The notes under the pieces were generated by a model. The model did not search any database, was not told where the DNA came from, and was given only the letters and a program-made list of their open reading frames with translations. A stretch of 48,587 bases of DNA. Origin: Saprospiraceae bacterium. Lineage in GTDB: Bacteria; Bacteroidota; Bacteroidia; Chitinophagales; Saprospiraceae. Numbering within the stretch: the stretch's first letter is position 1; every line of letters starts with the position of its first letter. Positions 1 through 8,298 of the stretch are shown here, one piece after another. Made by a program: the position numbers and the translations under genes. The stretch lies in contig JANQLV010000049.1 in the NCBI GenBank assembly GCA_028280415.1, positions 1 through 48,587 of the forward strand. The letters are read 5' to 3'.

Positions 1-734
1 ATCGTAGGTCCCCGAAGAAGCATTCGGATCATTCGATATCCAACCACTTCCCGTCTCTTCGCCTGTCACCAACACATCAAAAGTAAAAGTATCATCCAGC
101 GGATCGTTCGGAGTCCCATTATCCGAACACACGATATTCGATACCACTGCATCAATCACACAGACGGGTATCGAACACGGAGATGGCGCCGTGACACTTA
201 CCGTTGAGGTACAGGCAGGGTCACCGATATCGGTAAATGTAACGATCAAACTACCGTCCGTAATTAAGTACGGACCCAAAGTGGTGATTTGATCATAATT
301 CCCGGAAGAAGCATTCGGATCATTTGATGTCCAACCAGTTCCTGTTCCGGTACCTGTTACCAAAATATCAAAAGTATAGGTATCATCCGATGAATCATTC
401 GGCGTCCCATTATCCGAACACACGATATTCGATACCACTGCATCGATATCACAGACGGGTATCGAACACGGAGATGGCGCCGTGACACTTACCGTTGAGG
501 TACAGGTAGGGTCACTGACATCGGTAAACGTAACGATCAAACTACCGTTCGAAATTAAGTATGGACCTAAAGTGGTGATTTGATCATAATTCCCAGAAGA
601 AGCATTCGGATCATTCGATGTCCAACCACTTCCCGTCTCTTCTCCCGTTACCAGGACATCAAAAGTATAGGTATCATCCGATGAATCATTCGGCGTCCCA
701 TTATCGGAGCATACAATATTCGATACCACCGCAT
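1..734 (-). repeat. Near-identical 291-bp tandem coding repeats
   Basis: Anchors such as the CATTCGG string recur at 21, 312 and 603, exactly 291 bp apart, in phase with the reading frame (97 codons). Units occupy about 444-734, 153-443 and 1-152 (cut by the edge). By eye the first two full units differ at about nine of 97 residues. Similarity falls sharply beyond about 740, where the next unit (735 to about 1040) keeps the domain pattern but not the nucleotide sequence. This points to recent unit duplication or gene conversion. Confidence 0.85.
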
Positions 735-2304
735 CGATATCACAGGATGGTGTTGAACAAGGCGGTGGTGGTGTAATATTAATATCAAATGTACAGTTGG
801 GATCATTATTATCTGTAAAAGTAATCGTAAGTGGTCCATCGGCAATAAGAAAAGGACCAAACATTTCAAGTGTATTATAATCACCAAAATTATTAAATGG
901 ATCATTAGACGTCCAGCCAGAACCCAGGTTCGTTCCGGTAACATTAACTAAAAAGGTATAAACATCATCATCAGGTGTCCCCGTGCCATTAGTAAAACAG
1001 TTCAGTTCGCTGATGACCACATCCGTAATATCGCAGGAAGTCACACAGGGCGTAATATTTTCTACGTCCAGAGTAATTGAACAAGCAGGATCATCAGCAT
1101 CAGTAATGACTATTTGAAAAGTTTCTCCGGGGTTTACAGCAATTGACATAATGTTTTGAGTCGTTGGACTACCATAGGTACCAAACCCCGGCGAGACCAT
1201 TGCAACTGCAGAGGTGACAATATACTGATCTCCCAAGCCCAGACCGGTTGGATCAATAACTAATTCGATGAAATCATCATCACCAATCCCGGGCGTTCCA
1301 AAATCATTGCAAGTAGCCGAGATAAATCCGGCATCAAGTAATTCACAGCTTTGGGTACCACATCCAGGTGGGACATCAATGTCGACGGAAAAACTACAAT
1401 TGGGATCGTCCACATCAGTAACTGTAAGCGTAATGGTAGTTGCCGGGGCAAAATCGAAGATGGAAAAGACGGTATTTACTCCATAATTTCCCGTTGATGT
1501 CCCCAGATTGCCCACATTAGTCGACACCGTATAGGAAGTCCCCGTGTTAGTACCAACGGGAAATAAAGTAACCGATACGAAATCATCATCAGGATTCGAT
1601 GGCGTGCCCGGATCTACACATTCAATATTAGAAACTTGTACATCGCTAATTTCACAAGTGTTGGTATTACAAATCCCCGGTGAAAATATAGTAACGAAAT
1701 CAAAACAGTTGTCATTTACCTGATCGGTAATTTGCAGACCGGTTACTCCCTGATAAACCGTAAATGGCCCGAGCGTTTGCGTAACACCGTAAGTACCACT
1801 GGTATTGAGAACACCAGTAGAATTCCAGCCAGTACTGGCATTAAAACCAGTCACATCTATATCTACCGTGAACGTATCGTCAAGAGGGTCATTATTACCA
1901 TTACTATCGCAAACATAATTTGATAAAGTCGCTGCAACAGCACATAAATCATTTGTACAGTTCGGTCCAGGATCCAAATTAAGTGAATAAACACAATTCG
2001 GATTATCCTGATCTGAAAACCCCAGTGGCATTGGCGCATCACTGATATTAAGCGGGCCAATTATTACCGGGCTATCGTAATCCCCCGAGCCGGATATAAA
2101 AAGGTTATTATAATTATACGAAGTACCAATACTAACGCCTCCCATTGTAACTTCAAAAGTAAAGGTATCATCTGATGGATCATTCGGCGTCCCATTATCA
2201 TCACAGGTAAAATTGGATATATCAACCGGAAATAGATCACAGGGCTGAGCATCCAAATAATATATTAAAAGAAGAAAAAAGGCAGTAAATAAAGTTGATT
2301 TCAT
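1..2304 (-). CDS. Giant secreted repeat protein, N-terminal 768 residues (C-terminus outside window)
   Basis: The frame is open from an ATG at 2304 through the left edge with no stop. It begins with a signal peptide (about residues 1-20, ending in DAQ) and continues as eight consecutive units of about 97-105 residues. Each unit carries the theme C-D-I...C-x-D-N-G-T-P...D-D-T-F-T-F...V-T-G...G-W-x-S-N-D-P...G-P...F-T-D-x-x-D-P-x-C...P-x-C, so four Cys recur per unit. The acidic DNGTP/DDTF loops and alternating hydrophobic stretches suggest small calcium-binding or disulfide-braced beta-sandwich domains (inference). The three units nearest the left edge are almost identical with an exact 291-bp period; the N-terminal units have diverged. 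Proteins of this style in Saprospiria are usually surface or secreted adhesins ending in a T9SS domain, but the end is not visible here. No named family was recognised with confidence. Confidence 0.85.
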   Translation of the reverse strand, partial: MKSTLFTAFFLLLIYYLDAQPCDLFPVDISNFTCDDNGTPNDPSDDTFTFEVTMGGVSIGTSYNYNNLFISGSGDYDSPVIIGPLNISDAPMPLGFSDQDNPNCVYSLNLDPGPNCTNDLCAVAATLSNYVCDSNGNNDPLDDTFTVDIDVTGFNASTGWNSTGVLNTSGTYGVTQTLGPFTVYQGVTGLQITDQVNDNCFDFVTIFSPGICNTNTCEISDVQVSNIECVDPGTPSNPDDDFVSVTLFPVGTNTGTSYTVSTNVGNLGTSTGNYGVNTVFSIFDFAPATTITLTVTDVDDPNCSFSVDIDVPPGCGTQSCELLDAGFISATCNDFGTPGIGDDDFIELVIDPTGLGLGDQYIVTSAVAMVSPGFGTYGSPTTQNIMSIAVNPGETFQIVITDADDPACSITLDVENITPCVTSCDITDVVISELNCFTNGTGTPDDDVYTFLVNVTGTNLGSGWTSNDPFNNFGDYNTLEMFGPFLIADGPLTITFTDNNDPNCTFDINITPPPPCSTPSCDIDAVVSNIVCSDNGTPNDSSDDTYTFDVLVTGEETGSGWTSNDPNASSGNYDQITTLGPYLISNGSLIVTFTDVSDPTCTSTVSVTAPSPCSIPVCDIDAVVSNIVCSDNGTPNDSSDDTYTFDILVTGTGTGTGWTSNDPNASSGNYDQITTLGPYLITDGSLIVTFTDIGDPACTSTVSVTAPSPCSIPVCVIDAVVSNIVCSDNGTPNDPLDDTFTFDVLVTGEETGSGWISNDPNASSGTYD

Positions 2305-2669
2305 GGCCGGTGTATTTATATGATAATCCCTGTGTGAAACAATAGTTTAAAAACAAAGTAGTCTATTAAAAAAATGTATAATAGCCGTCATTTTTAATAA
2401 AGACTAAGAAGATATAAACAATTAAAACAGCATAATACTCCGGTAAAAACAGGCAATTATACATAAGCATTGTTCGGATACAAACACAGATGTCTATGCA
2501 AATACTTGTTATTAAGCTGTTAAACGTTTTTCAAATAGTACACGGGCATGGTTTTTAAGCTATCTTGGTTTTCAGGACATCTTAAAAACAATGGTTTAGT
2601 TTTCATTTCGAAAATCGAAAATGTGATCCTATACAGTTGTTATTGATACACTAATAATAAATTAGTCCT
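2305..2669. other. Intergenic region between divergent genes
   Basis: This 365-bp AT-rich gap separates the minus-strand repeat protein from the plus-strand TonB-domain gene, so it should carry both promoters. I see no convincing TAnnTTTG box. The closest is TACAGTTG near 2631, about 35 bp before the 2670 start. No ORF, hairpin or RNA gene was recognised. Confidence 0.5.
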
Positions 2670-3443
2670 ATGAAAAATATCCAAAATAAACTCATTGTAC
2701 TGCTTTTCATTAGCCTGACCTTTCCCTATCTCGGTTCTACACAAAACAGTGCAAATACGGAACAACTAAGCTATGAAGTGAATAGAGTCTATCCCTATAT
2801 TTCAATTAGCAAAAAGCAATTAAATGAAGCCCGTACCTTAATTGATCTCAATGATCGTTATCAACCATCATGGGTAAGAAAATATATTTCTGTTGAGATA
2901 GTAACCAGTCATAAGGGAAAGCAGAAAAAAGCGCTGAGTAAAAATGATATCCTTAGTCAGGAACAAAAAGACAATATGAATATGGCTGACGCTGGTACGG
3001 ACATTTCAGTAAAGGTCCATTATATACCTGAAAACACATTAGTCCAAAATGATGCAAAGGAGATCCATTTTACCTTCACGATCGACCCCAAAAACGAAGC
3101 AGCCTATCCCGGCGGACCGCAACAATTGAAACAATATCTAAAAGAAAAAGCCATCGATAAAATTCCTGATGACCAGTTTAAGAATTATGACTTAGCTGCC
3201 GTTAAATTTACGATCAATGAAGAAGGGGCAATAATCAATGCTCATATATTCGAAACCTCTAAAGATGAGCAAGTAGACAAATTATTATTGGAAACCCTTC
3301 GTAATATGCCATGCTGGAAACCAGCAGAGTATTCTAATGGAATCAAAGTAAAACAGGAATTTGTATTAACTGTTGGGAACATGAAAAGCTGTATCATCCC
3401 TCTTTTAAATATTCGTCGAGACGAATTGGCAAAGAACAACTAA
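2670..3443 (+). CDS. Exported protein with TonB C-terminal domain
   Basis: The 257-residue product starts with a hydrophobic signal (residues 1-25, ending GSTQ). After a poorly conserved middle region, residues about 170-240 match the TonB C-terminal fold: 'VKFTINEEGAIINAHI', then 'DKLLLETLRNMPCWKPAE', then a final strand 'VKQEFVLTV'. In the TonB family this domain touches outer-membrane receptors or acts as a generic periplasmic binding module. The protein lacks the proline-rich periplasm-spanning linker of true TonB and no ExbB/ExbD genes are nearby, so it is probably a stand-alone periplasmic module rather than an energy transducer (inference). The ATG at 2670 is the only start that keeps the signal peptide. 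Confidence 0.75.
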   Translation: MKNIQNKLIVLLFISLTFPYLGSTQNSANTEQLSYEVNRVYPYISISKKQLNEARTLIDLNDRYQPSWVRKYISVEIVTSHKGKQKKALSKNDILSQEQKDNMNMADAGTDISVKVHYIPENTLVQNDAKEIHFTFTIDPKNEAAYPGGPQQLKQYLKEKAIDKIPDDQFKNYDLAAVKFTINEEGAIINAHIFETSKDEQVDKLLLETLRNMPCWKPAEYSNGIKVKQEFVLTVGNMKSCIIPLLNIRRDELAKNN

Positions 3444-3579
3444 AGCGTCATCCTCCCCTGCTGATCATCTCAAAATGTGGAAAATCCTATTTAACTGAAT
3501 TTTCTATTTCCAAGTCTGTAAAAATAATCAAGCCAAAAGGTAATCCATCATAATTTATAGAACGGCAAAAGAAAAGAGA

Positions 3580-4716
3580 ATGAAATCAGTAAAAATAATG
3601 ATAAGAATACTATTTCTATCTGGCATTATGACCACCTTCTCTTTGTGCAAAGGACAAGCCGGGCATGAAAATCCAACTATACAAGCTGAAAAGGATGCTA
3701 TTGGTACGATCGTATCAGAACTTGTCGAAGAGATTTGGAGCGTTTATCAGGACCGGAAAAACAATTATTGGTTCGGCAGCAATGGTAATGGGGTCTTTTT
3801 CTACGATGGCAAAAAAATAGTACAATTCACTAAGAAAGATGGCTTGATCGGTAATCAAATACGAGGCATTCAAGAAGACAATGGCGGGAACATCTATTTC
3901 GACACACCGGAGGGAATAAGCAAGTTTGGCGGATTTGCGTTCACCACCTTAAAGCCCATTTATGATCCTAATAATGAATGGAAATCCGAAGCCAACGATT
4001 TATGGTTCAAAGGCAATGGAAATATAAACGGGGTTTATCGGTACGATGGAAAATCCCTGTTTCATCTGAAATTTCCGGAATATGATTTAGAAAAAGTCCT
4101 GGACTCAAAGCAGGAATATACCGCTTTCAGTCCTTACGGCGTATATGATATTTACCAGGATAAAAAAGGTAATCTCTGGTTTGGAACATTGTCTGCCGGG
4201 GTCTATCTATTTAGCGAAGAATCGCAATTATGGATTTCGGAAAAAGAATTGGCAGTACTTGATGATGGTCGTGTTCCGGGTGTTCGTTCAATTATTGAGG
4301 ATAAAGAGGGTAAGTTCTGGCTAAGTAATATACTCAACAGTTACAAGGTATATCCGGAATATTCAACATCTCAGGAAAAAAATGTTTTTAAATACCAAAA
4401 ATCAGATGGGATAGCCGCTTCAAAAGATCAGGAATCTATGAAGTTCCCCTACTTTATGTCGGCAGTGACTGATGATAAAAATAATGATCTATGGATGGTG
4501 ACTTATGCTGAAGGAGTATGGCGATATGATGGAGAACAGCTATCTAATTATCGTATTAAGGATGAAGAAAAAGAAGTGCGGCTTTTCTCAATTTATAAAG
4601 ATAATCAGGGGGCTCTTTGGCTCGGAACGCATAATGCAGGAGCTTTAAAATTTAACGGGAAAAGCTTTGAAAGATTTGAACCAAATAACAAGAAAGCTCC
4701 TGTTAACAATAACTAA
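3580..4716 (+). CDS. Exported Reg_prop beta-propeller protein
   Basis: The 378-residue product has an N-terminal export signal (about residues 1-26, with a Cys at 23 that does not form a clean lipobox). The rest contains repeated two-component-regulator propeller blades: 'IWSVYQDRKNNYWFGS', 'IYQDKKGNLWFGT', 'DDKNNDLWMVT' and 'IYKDNQGALWLGT', each followed by a G-x-x-x-F/Y-D/N-G turn. In hybrid two-component sensors these blades form a periplasmic ligand-sensing propeller. Here there is no Y_Y_Y domain, transmembrane helix or kinase, so the protein is the sensor-type propeller alone. The substrate cannot be read from sequence. It lies 136 bp after the TonB-domain gene on the same strand and might be co-transcribed. 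Confidence 0.8.
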   Translation: MKSVKIMIRILFLSGIMTTFSLCKGQAGHENPTIQAEKDAIGTIVSELVEEIWSVYQDRKNNYWFGSNGNGVFFYDGKKIVQFTKKDGLIGNQIRGIQEDNGGNIYFDTPEGISKFGGFAFTTLKPIYDPNNEWKSEANDLWFKGNGNINGVYRYDGKSLFHLKFPEYDLEKVLDSKQEYTAFSPYGVYDIYQDKKGNLWFGTLSAGVYLFSEESQLWISEKELAVLDDGRVPGVRSIIEDKEGKFWLSNILNSYKVYPEYSTSQEKNVFKYQKSDGIAASKDQESMKFPYFMSAVTDDKNNDLWMVTYAEGVWRYDGEQLSNYRIKDEEKEVRLFSIYKDNQGALWLGTHNAGALKFNGKSFERFEPNNKKAPVNNN

Positions 4717-4810
4717 AATGTTCGTCTCTTTAGCAGGGTAATTTCATCCCTCCGCTACCCTAGCCATTTTACAAATAATAACATACTACATACATAGCAT
4801 CAGAGCTAAA

Positions 4811-4841
4811 TTGATTATTTCTAGACTAATGAGTATCTTAC
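4811..4841 (+). promoter_or_regulatory. Possible Bacteroidota-type promoter
   Basis: TTG at 4811-4813 is followed after 20 bases by TATCTTAC at 4834-4841, which matches six of eight positions of TAnnTTTG. It ends 13 bp before the Uma2 gene start, which would leave a very short leader. Confidence 0.3.
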
Positions 4842-4854
4842 CTTAAAGAATTGT

Positions 4855-5451
4855 ATGAAGCCTATAAGAGATGCAACATTTTCCGTGGCAGAGTATATTA
4901 AGTATGAAATTGATACGAATCAAAAATATGAATATCACAATGGAGAACTATTCGCTCTAACAGGTGGTTCAATTAAACATGCCTTACTTATCGGTAACAT
5001 ATATACAGAATTAAGAAATGGACTTAAATCCAAAAAGTCAGACTACAAACCCATTACCGGTGAGGCTAAGTTGTATATAAAAAAAGAGAATAAATACGTA
5101 TACCCTGATTCAATGGTAATTTGTGGCGAAATTGAAAAATCTGAAGAAACTGATGAAGCTATTTCCAACCCTACTTTAATTGTCGAAGTCCTTTCAAAAT
5201 CAACCCTTGAATATGACAAGGGAGATAAATTTTATTTCTACAGACAAATTCCTACCCTCAAAGAATATGTTTTAATAGAACAAGATCGATATGTTGTTGA
5301 AGTATATTTCAAAAAAGATAAAAATGATCTTTGGAGAATTTCTAGATATGAAGGAAAAGATCAAACAATAATTCTACAATCTCTAGATATCAGAATAAAG
5401 ATGGCTGAATTGTATTTTGATATAGAAACCGACCAAAAGAGTCAATCCTAA
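4855..5451 (+). CDS. Uma2-family (DUF820) putative restriction endonuclease-like protein
   Basis: The 198-residue product matches the Uma2 family. The N-terminal 'FSVAEYIKYE' and 'KYEYHNGELFALTGGS' are followed by a central PD-(D/E)XK-type core in which 'YPDSMVIC' supplies the Asp and 'LIVEVLSKST' the Glu and following residues. 'KFYFYRQIPTLKEYVLIEQD' is the usual C-terminal helix and strand. Family members have a restriction-nuclease fold, but their biological targets are largely unknown; they are abundant in Cyanobacteria and Bacteroidota. Length is normal. No partner gene such as a methyltransferase is adjacent, and the gene seems to stand alone. Confidence 0.85.
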   Translation: MKPIRDATFSVAEYIKYEIDTNQKYEYHNGELFALTGGSIKHALLIGNIYTELRNGLKSKKSDYKPITGEAKLYIKKENKYVYPDSMVICGEIEKSEETDEAISNPTLIVEVLSKSTLEYDKGDKFYFYRQIPTLKEYVLIEQDRYVVEVYFKKDKNDLWRISRYEGKDQTIILQSLDIRIKMAELYFDIETDQKSQS

Positions 5452-5833
5452 AATTTCAAATTGGTCCTTCCAGGGAATCCATTACCTAATAAAGTAGTAC
5501 AAAACGTCGATGCCCACTGCCTTTGTACTAGCCTGCACATGAAAAAACCTAAGCTAAAAGCCAGTCCTTTACAAAACGAATAATACGTATAATATTCGGT
5601 ATATCTCAACAGCTACTTTTCTTCCTGGATTTCATATTTTTCACCGATGTTATAAACATAAATTTCAGCTACTATATGTACATTTGTACCTCGTAAATCA
5701 TTGCTCTTTTCTAAAGCTGAAATTAGTTTTGTTCATACTGCTAATACTCAGAAAGAAAAAGCCTTATTTAACCCAAACTAAAGCACAAAAATACTGATAA
5801 TCAACAAATTATAAACCTTAGCCAAAAAGAAAT
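5452..5833. other. Intergenic region upstream of the decarboxylase
   Basis: The 382-bp AT-rich gap contains no supportable ORF. It holds one TAnnTTTG match (5679-5686) that could drive the decarboxylase gene with a long leader. No structured RNA was recognised. Confidence 0.45.
5679..5686 (+). promoter_or_regulatory. Candidate -7 box TACATTTG
   Basis: The octamer fits the Bacteroidota consensus TAnnTTTG, but there is no good -33 TTG at the right distance. If used, the leader to the start at 5834 would be about 140 nt. Confidence 0.3.
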
Positions 5834-7081
5834 ATGAATCAAGTCTGGATAAAAAAATCTCAGGAAGAATTAAAAGAAGAAATCTTCACTGCTTTAAACA
5901 AAAATATCTCCTATTTAGAAAAGCCAATCCTCGGTGTGCCCGCATCCTATTTGAATGACAAAGTATTCTATCAGGATGCAGCCTTTTTAAAAGATGCGCC
6001 ATTTTTAAGTACTTTAATTCAAAATCCGAATCATATCGGATGCCATACATTGGGCAAATCAGAATCCTTTTTTAAAGGTACTCAAGCCATTGAAAAAGAG
6101 CTGATAGAAATTTGTGCCGTGGATATTTTAAAAGGTGAAGCAGGTCAGCAGGATGGTTATATCGCATCAGGAGGAACAGAAGCTAATATTCAAGCCATTT
6201 GGATTTATAGAAACTATTTTCGAAAAGAGTTTTCAGCCAGTCTGAATGAAATTGCCATAATTTGTAGTGAGGATAGTCATTACTCTATGGATAAAGCTTC
6301 AAATCTTTTATGTGTGGATCTCTACAAATTCTCAGTTGATAAAGATAACAGAGCGGTTAAAAAAGAACTATTGGAACAAACCTTAAACACCGCCAAAGCT
6401 GAAGGGAAAAAGTATTTCATCATCGTCGTTAATATGATGACAACCATGTTTGGTTCAGTTGATGATATTGAAATAATAACAGAGCTTTTGAAAAAACAGA
6501 ATTCACTGTTCAAAATTCATGTTGATGGTGCATATGGAGGTTTTTACTATCCATTTTCAAATGAACAAAGCTTGTTAACTTTTAAAAATCCGGATATCAG
6601 TTCATTCACTCTGGATGCACATAAAATGGCACAATCACCATATGGAACCGGAATATTCTTGATCAGGAAAGGTTTGATTCAATATACTAACACTAAAGAG
6701 GCCAGCTATATTGAAGGAGAAGACTTTACGCTGGTAGGAAGCAGATCAGGAGCTAATGCTGTAGCCGTATGGATGATTTTGTGTAAAAATGGTCCATTTG
6801 GCTGGAGTGAGAAAATATTTATATTACAGAAAAGAACGGATTGGTTATGTGAAAAACTGAACCAGTTAAACATAAACTATTACCGAAATCCTTTTGCCAA
6901 TATCGTCACTATTAAAAACGAAGATATTGACAGAGATTTAGCGGATAGATATCGCCTCGTTCCGGACAATCATTCAAATCCCAAATGGTTTAAAATCGTG
7001 ATTATGGAACACGTTACTGTCGATGTATTATTATTATTTATTAGTGATTTAAAAAACACTAAGGAATCTGTAATGAAATAA
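5834..7081 (+). CDS. Group II PLP-dependent amino acid decarboxylase
   Basis: The 415-residue product is a fold-type I PLP enzyme of the glutamate/aromatic-amino-acid/MfnA decarboxylase group. Visible landmarks are SGGTEAN (112-118, phosphate loop), H149 (ring stacking), 'HVDGAYGG' with D231 (pairs with the pyridine nitrogen), and 'TLDAHKMAQSPYGTG' with K264 as the Schiff-base lysine. It is shorter than classical GadB (about 460-480 residues) and lacks its recognisable ends, so the substrate could be glutamate, aspartate, tyrosine or histidine. A YfcC-type carrier and a glutaminase lie on the same strand within 6 kb, which favours glutamate (inference). It ends at a strong terminator (7121-7155), so it is a separate transcript. 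Confidence 0.85.
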   Translation: MNQVWIKKSQEELKEEIFTALNKNISYLEKPILGVPASYLNDKVFYQDAAFLKDAPFLSTLIQNPNHIGCHTLGKSESFFKGTQAIEKELIEICAVDILKGEAGQQDGYIASGGTEANIQAIWIYRNYFRKEFSASLNEIAIICSEDSHYSMDKASNLLCVDLYKFSVDKDNRAVKKELLEQTLNTAKAEGKKYFIIVVNMMTTMFGSVDDIEIITELLKKQNSLFKIHVDGAYGGFYYPFSNEQSLLTFKNPDISSFTLDAHKMAQSPYGTGIFLIRKGLIQYTNTKEASYIEGEDFTLVGSRSGANAVAVWMILCKNGPFGWSEKIFILQKRTDWLCEKLNQLNINYYRNPFANIVTIKNEDIDRDLADRYRLVPDNHSNPKWFKIVIMEHVTVDVLLLFISDLKNTKESVMK

Positions 7082-7120
7082 TTTGATACTATAATTACGG
7101 TGTCCTACGAATAAGATGTA

Positions 7121-7155
7121 AAAGGGCTATAGTACTTCGGTCTTATAGCCTTTTT
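7121..7155 (+). terminator. Rho-independent terminator of the decarboxylase gene
   Basis: GGCTATA (7125-7131) pairs with TATAGCC (7144-7150), with an inner AC-TTCG-GT hairpin tip (7134-7141), and is followed by TTTTT (7151-7155). It begins 40 bp after the stop codon. Confidence 0.75.
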
Positions 7156-7184
7156 GCATCAGTGTTCAAATTAAAAATATTAAA

Positions 7185-8210
7185 TCAATTAAAAATACCT
7201 GCATCAAGATCAAAACCTTCTGATCCATTTTTTAGGTGCAAGTGATATTTTTCCAGTTTTACGCCCATGTTTTTATTCAAATTAACAGTCCCTGAACTTC
7301 TAATGTTATCCAGTTTGATATCCGGCTCAGGTATTTGAACAATTTTCTTATCCTCCCGGGACCAATATCCAACATGACCAAGATTATTTGCAATAACTGA
7401 GTTGGAGAATGGAGAGGAATATTTAGTGTCTTTAGGTTTTACCAAAAAATTCGAATTATTTACAATAACATTATTCGTAAAGACAAACTGATAATCCTCA
7501 GAACCAAGCCAAAATGCGCTTTCATAGGAGTTATATACAATTGTATGTTCGACAGTAAATCCATCAGCATTATTAAAAATTAATATCGCATTCCTACAAC
7601 CATAAAACACACAATGAGAAATGGTATTTTGAGGTCCATGTACATAAACCCCTCCCTGAATTTTGGAAACCTCTTTATCGCCAATGAAAATACAATGAGC
7701 AATGAGCAAATCACTTAAATTTTCATTTTCTTTGGCAATGGGATAATAGTAATCTACCATCGGATTAGCATTTCCCACAAACTTCAATCCCCGAATCGTC
7801 ACATAATCCGAAGCAACTAAGAAACCTAGCGAATGAGCAAAATAAGTAACAGAGTTATTTGCAGAAATGGATTGAATGACCGGCATTTTTTCGGGTGACC
7901 ATTCCTGATCATCGGGCATAATATCCGCCTCTATAATATACCTCGAAGTGTCACTCAATATCCTGACCGGATTAATATCGATCTTATCTTCCAGTACATA
8001 AATACCCGGTAGTAGTTTGATCACTATTGTTCCGTTCCCAGTTAGCGTATTAGCCTGTTTTACAGCTTTATTTATCGATTTAAACGGAGCTTCATAAGTA
8101 CCTGTATTCAAGTCATTTCCGATATTCGCATCAACGTAATAGGTTTGAGCATTTAAGGAAGTGATTAATACAGCCCAAAAGCATAATAATAAGCTTAGAA
8201 TCCTTTGCAT
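7185..8210 (-). CDS. Secreted parallel beta-helix (DUF1565-like) protein
   Basis: The 341-residue product has a signal peptide (residues 1-22, ending LNAQ). It then shows 'YYVDANIGNDLNTGTYEAPFKSINKAVKQA', the DUF1565 opening typical of right-handed beta-helix pectate-lyase-like proteins. The remainder has beta-helix rungs such as 'VTIRGLKFVGN', 'NTISHCVFYGCRNAILIFNNADGFTVEHTIVYNS' and 'YQFVFTNNVIVNNS'. Such proteins bind or cleave polysaccharides, but no catalytic residues can be assigned here. There is no T9SS tail. It is divergent from the regulator starting at 8299; the 88 bp between the two starts must hold both promoters, which makes joint regulation plausible. Confidence 0.8.
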   Translation of the reverse strand: MQRILSLLLCFWAVLITSLNAQTYYVDANIGNDLNTGTYEAPFKSINKAVKQANTLTGNGTIVIKLLPGIYVLEDKIDINPVRILSDTSRYIIEADIMPDDQEWSPEKMPVIQSISANNSVTYFAHSLGFLVASDYVTIRGLKFVGNANPMVDYYYPIAKENENLSDLLIAHCIFIGDKEVSKIQGGVYVHGPQNTISHCVFYGCRNAILIFNNADGFTVEHTIVYNSYESAFWLGSEDYQFVFTNNVIVNNSNFLVKPKDTKYSSPFSNSVIANNLGHVGYWSREDKKIVQIPEPDIKLDNIRSSGTVNLNKNMGVKLEKYHLHLKNGSEGFDLDAGIFN

Positions 8211-8229
8211 AATTTTATTTAATTTTGAA

Positions 8230-8260
8230 CAAAAGTCTCTGAAGACAGTCGAATAATCAA
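8230..8260 (-). promoter_or_regulatory. Likely promoter of the beta-helix gene
   Basis: Read on the minus strand, TTG (8260-8258) is followed after 20 bases by GACTTTTG (8237-8230), seven of eight matches to TAnnTTTG. It lies about 20 bp upstream of the start at 8210. Confidence 0.45.
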
Positions 8261-8298
8261 TTCAATTGACGTTTTTTTTGCGTTCAAATACCGTTCAA

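Noticed and set aside
1-900. Regular repeats that could suggest a CRISPR or satellite array
   Set aside because: The period is 291 bp, repeats are adjacent without unique spacers, and they are in frame inside a protein-coding gene.
1260-2252. Several 60-70 residue ORFs on both strands across the repeat region
   Set aside because: They are out-of-frame shadows of the continuous minus-strand frame from 2304 to the left edge, which has a signal peptide and in-phase domain repeats.
5834-7081. Classical glutamate decarboxylase GadB
   Set aside because: The PLP motifs fit the wider group II family, but the length and terminal regions do not match GadB, so only the general class is called.
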